This document shows, in pieces, positions 37,601-43,814 of a DNA stretch of 64,000 nt (the first letter of the stretch is position 1; each line of letters starts with the position of its first letter). Source of the DNA: Terrimonas ginsenosidimutans (GTDB lineage: Bacteria > Bacteroidota > Bacteroidia > Chitinophagales > Chitinophagaceae); assembly GCF_022012415.1 (NCBI RefSeq), contig NZ_JAKLTR010000008.1, positions 186,001 through 250,000 of the forward strand, given 5' to 3'. The notes beneath the pieces are model-generated. The model was not told the origin of the DNA. It did no database searches and was given only the letters and a program-made list of their open reading frames with translations. Position numbers and translations under genes: made by a program.

Positions 37601-37943
37601 TCAGCACCCAGGTGAAAAAATGCAATTGTTCACCACCAACTACATGGAGCGTTTTGCAAGCGGTGATCTTGAACGTATAAAAGAGCTTGAATTCTATTTC
37701 CGCTCCGTATTAAGCCGTGTGAATAAGAACAGGATCGCGAAAGACAGGATCTTCCTGTTTCTACTGAACGAAGGTTTAAGATCAGAAGAGGCCGCCAACA
37801 CTGTAGCAGCGATCATTTCGGACATTTCAGCGCAAACGGCTATCGGCGATAAAGCCAAATGTATTGATCTGCTAATGCAATTACGCGCGATCTATGATAT
37901 CGAAACGCCATTGAGGGTGAGACCGGTTGAGGAGAGGCGGTGA
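34641..37943 (+). CDS. WGR-domain protein with ARM/HEAT-like helical repeats (retron partner)
   Basis: The 1100-residue product begins with a WGR domain (residues 1-80: an ILFFQEGNSDKVYETDL strand and YVVNFRYGRRG, the WGR-equivalent motif), a fold that binds nucleic acid ends in PARP proteins. The rest is almost wholly helical with repeated two-helix units, such as AVPYLVKLFTKGDLLHQYC and LPVLQAIYDHHPSLLIKRLA, fitting ARM/HEAT-type solenoids. A Gly/Pro-rich linker (about residues 470-515) divides two helical halves. No nuclease or ATPase motif is seen. With the following WH-SWIM and RT genes it matches the ARM component of what I recall as type XIII retrons. The E. coli YehI-type WGR proteins are possible relatives. 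Confidence 0.85.
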   Translation: MRLIRQSILFFQEGNSDKVYETDLCDVGNDRYVVNFRYGRRGASLKEGSKTPVPVSLQEAEKIYNDVVNEKTAKGYTGAPGVAGKPLDDNFLSAISLPSVNISVLPEGKKKTILQRLDSAANSTRSSRNYRWKLSRVIWKAGEYKINEAVPYLVKLFTKGDLLHQYCCTWSLVRCAGAETIPVLQAIYDHHPSLLIKRLALAGLLQQHTGEAKEELVAQIARSLPQAIRDAFLQNNRRSLNSLCLQLFPEHTNPNWHEQLYLLSTSVTWIRPAVKSMLLQLPLAPGTFNEIRAVYKLAEMLDDFEISGLLTCRFEIEPEFFSSKLATKNLNRKVYINAIQDHINPNKELKQKNTRLAYSQKTRWYLHKRIDRRLRMFAENNSTDYVRLATGILVSYKRERDTKEAFTTSSYQWQNGRYQDVERRFPANARAIFLHQLLNGNNPQMILTRHHIWEFISPAGQTRRPSATNSGNTGSGGIGGFIKKITGLFGSKKQAAPPPTAHVAPLPALQPNSFAPQQHLWDQLPQAYLQLLIEAEMDEVLKFAAKQLAGHPSFKEIKEKLDTDTLIKLIRSKFTIPADLGYRIILERFSKETASAELITGMLGSVSSDARSKAKEWAEANTQVLLSDAGFISGLLFTPFADIRSWGKELIRNNTLSSALKQAVTGRVIAEMMNTDPQLADNSLLNDVSDSLFALFDHELRQVDVNIVSDLLHHPASPVLLFGLRMVKHKKSGWRGEELKTSGLPGLLNHTYEPVRQQIVELINNLPDEELSYLKEDLVDAALSAWPDVRSGSKAALVRLANREPAFGIMATETLMPFLSRKELHEGIHEYLAELLSNELSTYLKNVDKQTALNLLYGNYAPAQKLGVAILENHIDPATLSLPQIIALGNHENITVRNWTWNFYKQYAGRIKYEAAAAIRILESRWEDTRSFAMDYFRQEFEEKDWEPEVLIGMADSVKPAVESFGRELITKYFTDANGPQYLLKLSQHPGEKMQLFTTNYMERFASGDLERIKELEFYFRSVLSRVNKNRIAKDRIFLFLLNEGLRSEEAANTVAAIISDISAQTAIGDKAKCIDLLMQLRAIYDIETPLRVRPVEERR

Positions 37944-37950
37944 GGGAGGG

Positions 37951-38097
37951 CCGATGGACGATGACCGATGACCGATGGCCGATGGACGATGGACGATGAC
38001 CGATGGCCGATGGCCGATGGACGATGACCGATGACGGATGACCGATAGCCGATGACCGATGGACGATGACCGATGACCGATGACCGATGACGGATGA
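37951..38097. repeat. Heptad repeat array, 21 units
   Basis: Exactly 21 consecutive 7-bp units of the form (C/A)(C/G)GAT(G/A)(A/G) (CCGATGA, CCGATGG, ACGATGA, ACGATGG, CGGATGA and one CCGATAG) start 8 bp after the stop of the WGR gene. There is no spacer structure, so this is a tandem repeat and not a CRISPR array. The mirror-image array at 38174-38215 could pair with it. Confidence 0.95.
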
Positions 38098-38173
38098 TTA
38101 AGAATATACTTGCATTAATAAAATAACATTTTGAAACATTTATCAACTTAGCCCGATAGTATCAGATCGAGGT

Positions 38174-38215
38174 TCGGCCATCGGCCATCGAACATCGGCC
38201 ATCGAACATCGGCCC
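38174..38215. repeat. Inverted heptad repeat array, 6 units
   Basis: Six 7-bp units (TCGGCCA three times, TCGAACA twice, TCGGCCC) are the reverse complement type of the array at 37951-38097. Between the two arrays, 38098-38173 is AT-rich and could carry a promoter for the SWIM gene, but no exact -7 box is seen. Confidence 0.85.
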
Positions 38216-38245
38216 TCAAACAACTTTCAACATTAAAACAGCTAC

Positions 38246-39910
38246 ATGTTATTCACCTATCGATTTGCCGGAAATACAGCGGTTACGAACACCACGCAAA
38301 TGACGGGTCTTTCTTTTGCTCCCGATACGTTGAGGGAGAGTGCGTGGTTTATCGGAAAGCTGAACCGGAAACTTGCATTCCGTGAAGCGATGTCTGCGTT
38401 GCATGATGTAGTGATCAGTGATCTCCGGTTCAAACCAAAAGATAAAACTGACTATAAAGAATGGGTGGCACGGAACGAAGCGTTGTTCATGGCGCAGCAC
38501 ATGGCGGGCTATGATATGGCAGGCACGAATACAAGGATCGGGCAGATCAGGGAAGAGCTGACGGCGATACGTGCAGAGAAACTTCGTGCATTAGCACCTT
38601 TCAATAAAGCAAAGCGGGCATATTTCGATTATATATATCACAAAGACCGCAACACCTGGATCGTTCTTGACCCTGTGATCACCATTCATCCGGATGAACT
38701 ATTCTTTGAGTGTTTCAGCCAGGATGAATCCACTTACGCAAGACTTGGTTGCAATTACAATGTATTCAAAGAAGTGGCGGATTATAAATGCGGCACCACC
38801 AATGTGGATTATTCTGCCGGTTTATACGAAGAGTTTCAAAAGATCCGTGACTACAAAGACACCGAATTAAAAGTAGACCCTTCCGGCTTTGCTGTTCAGA
38901 CAACCAATGAAGAAGAGTACAAAGAAGTAAAGATCGATCTGCCTGACAGCTGGGTGAGAGGTTTTCTGCAGGTGAGCAGCGCCATGACATTGCCCACCAT
39001 CCAGTTCGATCTGCACCCAATGGATATCTACAGTCTTTGCCTCATATTGAGAAAGTTCAAAGAGAAAAAAGGGCCGCGCGCATTGCGCTATATCCTGGAG
39101 CCGGGGCACCCGGTAAAGATCGTTTTTGAACCGTGGGGAAAAGAGATCATTTGCAACAGAAGTATCTATACAGGTGCCGTCAGGCAGGAGGTCCGCACCT
39201 GGGGAAGAAGAAGGTTACTAACGCTGGAACGGCTGATACCCGTTGCAAAGAAGTTCACAGTGCATCTTCTTGGAACCGGACTTCCGTCCGTGTACATCGC
39301 AGACATGGGTGATATGAACTTTACCTTAGGGCTAAGCGGGTGGACTGCCAATGACTGGAGCCAGGCAGGTAATTTTGATCTGCTCGCCCCGCGCATGAAT
39401 GTGGACGACAAAACAAAGCAGTTGGTGTTCAACGGTCTTAAACAGGACTGGCTTGGCACGGCAGAACAGTTGAGCAGGAAACTGGGCATTGATACAGCCT
39501 CTGTTACAGGCGCATTAAGTCTGTATACACAGGCAGGCCGCGTGATCTATGACCTGAATAAACAGGTTTACCGCGTTCGCGAATTGAGCAGGGAGCCGCT
39601 GCCGGTGGAAACTCTCCGGTTCAGTAATCCGCGTGAAGAAGTGGCGGCGAGAATACTGGAACAAAAAGGTGTTAAATACACTGCCCGGGAACTACCTGAC
39701 AAAAGCACACAATTAAATGGGACGATCAAATCGGCAAAGAGGAATTATAACCCGCAGATGGTGATCGATGCGGACGAAAAGATCAAATCAGCCACCTGCG
39801 ATTGCAGCTTCTATGCTGAGAATAAGCTCTACAAAGGACCGTGTGAACATATGCTGGCGATGCGCCAGGCGTATAACGCGGGGAGAGTAAATGGCTTGAT
39901 AGAGGGTTGA
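38246..39910 (+). CDS. Winged-helix and SWIM zinc-finger protein (retron partner)
   Basis: The 554-residue product is soluble, without a signal peptide. The N-terminal 390 residues are of unknown fold. A winged-helix segment follows at about 395-450 (TAEQLSRKLGIDTASVTGAL, then a wing VIYDLNKQVYRV). A SWIM zinc finger at the C-terminus has Cys518, Cys520, Cys533 and His535 (CDC...GPCEHM), i.e. CxC-x12-CxH. SWIM domains bind DNA or protein. This exact domain pair is the WHSWIM protein that I recall as the defining partner of type XIII retrons. It lies between the WGR/ARM gene and the retron RNA. It probably takes part in sensing or effector control; that is inference. Confidence 0.88.
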   Translation: MLFTYRFAGNTAVTNTTQMTGLSFAPDTLRESAWFIGKLNRKLAFREAMSALHDVVISDLRFKPKDKTDYKEWVARNEALFMAQHMAGYDMAGTNTRIGQIREELTAIRAEKLRALAPFNKAKRAYFDYIYHKDRNTWIVLDPVITIHPDELFFECFSQDESTYARLGCNYNVFKEVADYKCGTTNVDYSAGLYEEFQKIRDYKDTELKVDPSGFAVQTTNEEEYKEVKIDLPDSWVRGFLQVSSAMTLPTIQFDLHPMDIYSLCLILRKFKEKKGPRALRYILEPGHPVKIVFEPWGKEIICNRSIYTGAVRQEVRTWGRRRLLTLERLIPVAKKFTVHLLGTGLPSVYIADMGDMNFTLGLSGWTANDWSQAGNFDLLAPRMNVDDKTKQLVFNGLKQDWLGTAEQLSRKLGIDTASVTGALSLYTQAGRVIYDLNKQVYRVRELSREPLPVETLRFSNPREEVAARILEQKGVKYTARELPDKSTQLNGTIKSAKRNYNPQMVIDADEKIKSATCDCSFYAENKLYKGPCEHMLAMRQAYNAGRVNGLIEG

Positions 39911-39927
39911 TGACCGATAACCGATGG
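39907..39927. repeat. Heptad repeat array, 3 units
   Basis: TTGATGA, CCGATAA and CCGATGG overlap the last bases of the SWIM gene and its stop codon; same family as the arrays at 34382 and 37951. Confidence 0.65.
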
Positions 39928-39972
39928 CGGAAACGGAACAAATGAGGAACAACATTTTACGTACGATATTTT

Positions 39973-40000
39973 CCGACCATCGAACATAGGCCATCGAATA
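39973..40000. repeat. Inverted heptad repeat array, 4 units
   Basis: CCGACCA, TCGAACA, TAGGCCA and TCGAATA have the opposite orientation to the array at 39907. They lie just before the retron RNA promoter. Confidence 0.65.
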
Positions 40001-40042
40001 GCTTTGAATGAATTTTCATTTTTAAATTAAGAAGGAGAAAAC

Positions 40043-40050
40043 TATATTTG
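40043..40050 (+). promoter_or_regulatory. -7 promoter box of the retron RNA
   Basis: TATATTTG is an exact TAnnTTTG match. With usual spacing transcription would begin near 40054, 8 bases before the a1 segment, which is the position expected for a retron RNA start. Confidence 0.65.
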
Positions 40051-40053
40051 TTA

Positions 40054-40311
40054 ACCTCTTTCATGTTCTTTGACGGGGTTGATGTATGCACCTTGCTTCC
40101 GAAAGGAAAGAACGATGTTTCGTCGTTCATGCGACATGAATAGTTCATGCATCACCAAATGTAATCTTTACTGTGGCATACGGGCCTATATGTACTGGTT
40201 AACAGTACAGGCACCGTGTGCCAAACCAGTACATATAGGCCCGTATGCCTGGCGTTGATTAATCTGGTCTCAGGCACGCACGAAGGAATACATAAACCCC
40301 GTCAGAACATG
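40054..40311 (+). ncRNA. Retron non-coding RNA (msr-msd)
   Basis: The element has every part of a retron RNA. (1) Complementary ends: a1 40062-40087 pairs with a2 40288-40311 (24 bp with one G/A mismatch and a 2-base bulge), extended by CCTT 40091-40094 with AAGG 40283-40286. (2) An msr region with three small hairpins: TTCC-GAAA-GGAA (40097-40108), GAACGA 40110-40115 with TCGTTC 40123-40128, CATGAA 40135-40140 with TTCATG 40144-40149. (3) An msd hairpin with a perfect 26-bp stem, 40175-40200 with 40224-40249, capped by GGCAC 40210-40214 with GTGCC 40218-40222. A weaker lower stem (TAATC 40162-40166 with GATTA 40257-40261; ACCA with TGGT) extends it. The branching G is probably G40095, right after a1; that is inference. 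It lies directly 5' of the RT gene, the usual place. The 5' end is estimated from the promoter. Confidence 0.85.
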
Positions 40312-40327
40312 ATCTCTCTTATCTATT

Positions 40328-41797
40328 ATGTTCGATAATCAACAGACGCGACAGCAACTTTACGACAGGATCCGCGAGAGCAGCAGAGACGAAGTCATCC
40401 TGGAAGAAATGAAACGAATGGGCTTCTGGGGGAAGAAGGATGCAGAACCATCACTCCCTGAACAGCTGATCAAACAGGAAACAGCTCTTTCAAAAGAGTT
40501 GAATGCACTCGTTGCGCAACAACGTAAGTTCCAGGATAAAGAGAAAATGCTGAAAGAAATGCGCATCAAACGCATGGCTGAGGCAAAGCAAAAGAGAGCG
40601 GAGAATAAAAAGAAACGTGAACAGCAACGGTTCGAGAAAGCTGAAGCCTGGCGCAAAAGAAGGGGCGGCGAGATCCTCTTTTTGGGAGAGATGGTCTCAA
40701 CCGGCCTCAATAACACCACTAACAACACTGAATCACTCAGCAAATTCGGCTTACCTGTTTTCCATAATGAAAATGACCTTGCAATAGCAATGGGTATTTC
40801 GTTATCGGCATTGAGATTCCTGGCATTTTCCAGGAAGGTTTCAACCGTCTCGCATTACCGGAAATTCTATCTCGCAAAAAAGTCGGGCGGTAAGCGATTG
40901 ATCTCCGCACCAATGCCAAAGCTGAAAGGTGTTCAGTACTGGATCCTGCAAAATATCCTTCAACGTGTGAATGTGCATCCATCTGTGCATGGATTTATTG
41001 CCAATCACTCTATCCTTACCAATGCACAACCCCATATCGGAAAAGAAGTGGTATTGAATATCGATGTTAAAGACTTCTTCCCTTCCATTCATTTCAAAAG
41101 AGTAAAGGGAATGCTGCAGCAACTGGGCTATGCGGAAAAGATCGCCACCATACTGGCATTACTCTGTACGGAAGCCGTAACGGAGGAAGTGGCGATCGAT
41201 GGCAAGACATACTTTGTTCAAAAAGGAAATCGTGTGTTGCCGCAGGGCGCACCCACTAGTCCGGCTATCACAACTATTCTATGTTACAAACTTGATAAAC
41301 GCCTGCAGGGCCTGGCAGACAGACATCAATGCAACTACACTCGTTATGCGGACGATGTGACATTCTCCACCTCACGTACTGAGCTGAACATGCAGCAGAT
41401 GGTTTGGCGGATAAAGAAAATCCTGGCGGATGAAGGATTTACTGTTCATCCAGACAAGATCTCGATCATGCGGAAAGGTGCGCAGCAACAGGTTACAGGC
41501 ATCGTAGTAAATCAGAAACTCTCTGTAAACAGGGAGAAGCGCCGTAAGCTTCGAGCCTTACTTCACAACCTTGAAACAAAACCTGGCTTTGTGCCCGTCT
41601 GGGGACAGAACAGCAGCGCCGCCGCAATACTTGGGTATGCTCATTTTGTGAAGATGGTCGATGCGGAGAAGGGAGAGAAATTCAAAGATAAAGTAAGATC
41701 ATTGATCGCCCAGGGCAAGCTATCACTTACACAATCCAATAACGACCGTAGCGGGGGAAACGCGGGCAGCGATAAACCCTGGTGGAATGTAACCTGA
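40328..41797 (+). CDS. Retron reverse transcriptase with N-terminal coiled-coil extension
   Basis: The 489-residue protein has RT motifs from about residue 180: NIDVKDFF (Asp246), LPQGAPTSP (304-312) and the catalytic YADD (340-343, Asp342/Asp343). Two retron-specific marks are present: NAxxH (Asn232-His236, NAQPH) and VTG (389-391, in VTGIVVN). Residues 1-120 form an unusual extension with a highly charged Lys/Glu/Arg coiled coil (about 45-112). It would make branched RNA-linked cDNA from the msd template just upstream. The ATG lies 16 bases after a2, so RNA and RT probably share a transcript. The WGR/ARM and WH-SWIM genes upstream match type XIII retrons as I recall them. The C-terminal 20 residues are low-complexity. 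Confidence 0.95.
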   Translation: MFDNQQTRQQLYDRIRESSRDEVILEEMKRMGFWGKKDAEPSLPEQLIKQETALSKELNALVAQQRKFQDKEKMLKEMRIKRMAEAKQKRAENKKKREQQRFEKAEAWRKRRGGEILFLGEMVSTGLNNTTNNTESLSKFGLPVFHNENDLAIAMGISLSALRFLAFSRKVSTVSHYRKFYLAKKSGGKRLISAPMPKLKGVQYWILQNILQRVNVHPSVHGFIANHSILTNAQPHIGKEVVLNIDVKDFFPSIHFKRVKGMLQQLGYAEKIATILALLCTEAVTEEVAIDGKTYFVQKGNRVLPQGAPTSPAITTILCYKLDKRLQGLADRHQCNYTRYADDVTFSTSRTELNMQQMVWRIKKILADEGFTVHPDKISIMRKGAQQQVTGIVVNQKLSVNREKRRKLRALLHNLETKPGFVPVWGQNSSAAAILGYAHFVKMVDAEKGEKFKDKVRSLIAQGKLSLTQSNNDRSGGNAGSDKPWWNVT

Positions 41798-41841
41798 GCA
41801 GCCGTCAACAAATAAGCAGTACGACAATTTACCGCCATGTA

Positions 41842-41898
41842 AGCAACGCAGAGCGCCAAAGCTTTCGCAAATTTATCTGAGAATATCTCTGCGTTGCT
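41842..41898. repeat. Intergenic GCAAAG-type hairpin element, copy 4 (short)
   Basis: AGCAACGCAGAG 41842-41853 pairs perfectly with CTCTGCGTTGCT 41887-41898. The interior holds decayed family words (AGCGCCAAAG, TTTCGCAAA). It lies just after the RT stop and may act as the 3' end of the retron transcript. Confidence 0.7.
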
Positions 41899-41987
41899 CC
41901 TGCGACAGCATTATTTCAGTAGAATAGTTCAACAAAAAGGGCCCGCATTTCTGCTGACCCTCGTATCGACGATCACCGATTCACCCC

Positions 41988-43040
41988 TTATTTGATCTCT
42001 TTCAAGAAAGCTTCCGTATGATACTCTATAAATTTCTTTCCCGCGAGATAAGCTCCTTCTGCGTATTTCTTATCATCAACAGGAATAATAGTGGTGGAAG
42101 AGGATGAGTTATCAGCCGGATTGTAGTATTTCCCGTAAATAGTAGAGACACCCACCATGTCCACTTTATTCTTTGCAAATGCCTGGATCTTCTGATCTTC
42201 GATCACTCCGCTTACAGGCATTGACTTACCCAAGGAACCGGTGTAACTGCTCACAATGCCAGCCCCCATTTTCCCAGAATAAAACCCGACCTGGCTGTTA
42301 ACCGGCGTTTGAGTGTTCTCTCCTTTGAACTTGATCTTTGCCTTCTTCGTCATCTCGATCGACTCCTGGCCTGCCAGGCGCATATTGGTCTTCACCTTGA
42401 TGTTCGCACCGGCTACATCCCAGGATGATTTATCTTCTATGAACAAAACGAAAAGGTCTACATCGGCAACGATCGCATCATCAAGATCTTTGGAAAGTTT
42501 CGCGTGTACGAAGTTGGCATTGCCGAACAAGCCTCCCGATTTCTCCTTGCCGGACTTATCGATCTTCTTCACGTAATACTCCATCCCTGTCGGTACGGTT
42601 GCAAGCATACCCGGAAATTGAGCTTCGCTGATGGTTCCTCCGGTAAGTTTTACAAAACCGTCATAAGTATCTGTCTTGCCCGCCTCTTCCGGAGTGATCA
42701 GTTCGATCCCGTTTGCCTTGAGCATAGCGGTAAAATCCTGGTATAACTTATCAGTAACACCCTGCACTCCTGCTTCGGTGAGGCCTTCAAGCCCTACGGA
42801 CAATTCCGCTTTTGCATCACCTTTGGAGCCACCTCCACCGAACATACGACCACCCTGCTTAAACTCTTCTTTCTCATTGAACACCTGGTAGTTTACTGTA
42901 AACGAAGCAACGTATAATCTCTTGCTCTTTATTTTCCGCAGACCACCGGAATGATCTTTCGGTTTAAAGTCACCAAGAGTTTGACTGAATGCAGAAAGAA
43001 CACCTGCAAAAGAGAGGATCATTGTAAATAGCAATCTCAT
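41988..43040 (-). CDS. Secreted protein of unknown function
   Basis: The 350-residue product has a signal peptide (MRLLFTMILSFAGVLSAFSQ, cleavage near residue 20) and no lipobox. The mature part alternates strands and helices (RLYVASFTVNYQVF, VDLFVLFIEDKSSWDVAGAN, MPVSGVIEDQKIQAFAKNKV), with a Gly-rich loop near residues 62-72 (GGRMFGGGGSKGD). I do not recognise a family. It lies 76 bp downstream of the response regulator on the same strand. A minus-strand TATTTTTA about 20 bases upstream is one mismatch from a -7 box, so it may have its own promoter. Confidence 0.75.
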   Translation of the reverse strand: MRLLFTMILSFAGVLSAFSQTLGDFKPKDHSGGLRKIKSKRLYVASFTVNYQVFNEKEEFKQGGRMFGGGGSKGDAKAELSVGLEGLTEAGVQGVTDKLYQDFTAMLKANGIELITPEEAGKTDTYDGFVKLTGGTISEAQFPGMLATVPTGMEYYVKKIDKSGKEKSGGLFGNANFVHAKLSKDLDDAIVADVDLFVLFIEDKSSWDVAGANIKVKTNMRLAGQESIEMTKKAKIKFKGENTQTPVNSQVGFYSGKMGAGIVSSYTGSLGKSMPVSGVIEDQKIQAFAKNKVDMVGVSTIYGKYYNPADNSSSSTTIIPVDDKKYAEGAYLAGKKFIEYHTEAFLKEIK

Positions 43041-43116
43041 AAAGCTGTTTTTTATCTGAGATAAAAATAGCCTGCGCGATCAATCCGGAAAATGTGAAAA
43101 AAGTAGTAAAGGAATA

Positions 43117-43752
43117 TTACTGACCGTGAAACCGGGAGAGCGCCTGGGCGCGGGTTCTTACCTGCAGCTTTTCATAAATGTTACGGATATGCGTCCGGAC
43201 GGTCTCAATACTGATGAATAAACGGGCAGCGATCTCTTTATACCGAAGCCCTTCGGACAAAAGAGCGAGTATCTCATTTTCCCTGCGGGACAGGATATCT
43301 GATTGAAACTTCTCTGTTTTACTGGCAGCAAATTCTGTTACCACCAGCCTCGCGATCTGGCTGCTCATGGGAGATCCGCCGTGATGTATATCCAGGATCG
43401 CCTCCACCAGTTTCTGCGGATCGGTATTCTTAAGTATATAGCCTGTAGCGCCAGCCTTTAATGCCCGGAAAGCCGTTTCTGCATCATCGTAACTCGTCAG
43501 CGCCATGCACTGCATGCCGGGATGAATGGCTTTTAATTTATGCACTACATCAATACCAGAAATGCCGGGAAGGTTGATATCAAACAGCAACACATCTACA
43601 GGCCTCTTCTTCAGATCATTCAAAGCCGTTTCTCCGTCCTCAAAAGCATCTATGACTTCCAATTCATCCTGCCTGTATAATAACGTGAGTAAAGACTGAC
43701 GGATTGAATCTTCGTCTTCGATCAGCGCGATATTGATTTTAGCTGTTTGCAT
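43117..43752 (-). CDS. NarL/LuxR-family response regulator
   Basis: The 211-residue product has a receiver domain (residues 6-122) with acidic Glu12-Asp13, phospho-acceptor Asp58 in LLFDINLPG, Thr in ALTSYDD and Lys in YILKNTD. The LuxR helix-turn-helix output (about 145-208) includes LSRRENEILALLSEG, IAARLFISIETVRTHI and RNIYEKLQVRTRAQAL. I start at ATG 43752 (MQTAKINIALIEDEDS) because the extra 11 residues of the longer frame do not belong to the receiver fold. TAACTTTA on the minus strand just upstream is one mismatch from a -7 box. It is the natural partner of the adjacent sensor kinase. Confidence 0.93.
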   Translation of the reverse strand: MQTAKINIALIEDEDSIRQSLLTLLYRQDELEVIDAFEDGETALNDLKKRPVDVLLFDINLPGISGIDVVHKLKAIHPGMQCMALTSYDDAETAFRALKAGATGYILKNTDPQKLVEAILDIHHGGSPMSSQIARLVVTEFAASKTEKFQSDILSRRENEILALLSEGLRYKEIAARLFISIETVRTHIRNIYEKLQVRTRAQALSRFHGQ

Positions 43753-43814
43753 AAGATTTTCTTCGCCACTAAAGTTATACCGCAAAAGGATCTGACGGAT
43801 AAAAAAAAGTAGTA

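Noticed and set aside
37951-38215. Repeat array that might be taken for CRISPR
   Set aside because: The units are 7 bp, directly adjacent with no unique spacers, and there are no cas genes. It is a tandem repeat.
40070-40258. 62-residue open frame upstream of the RT
   Set aside because: It covers the msr-msd RNA, whose structure explains the sequence; the frame has no ribosome site and a Cys-rich random-looking product.
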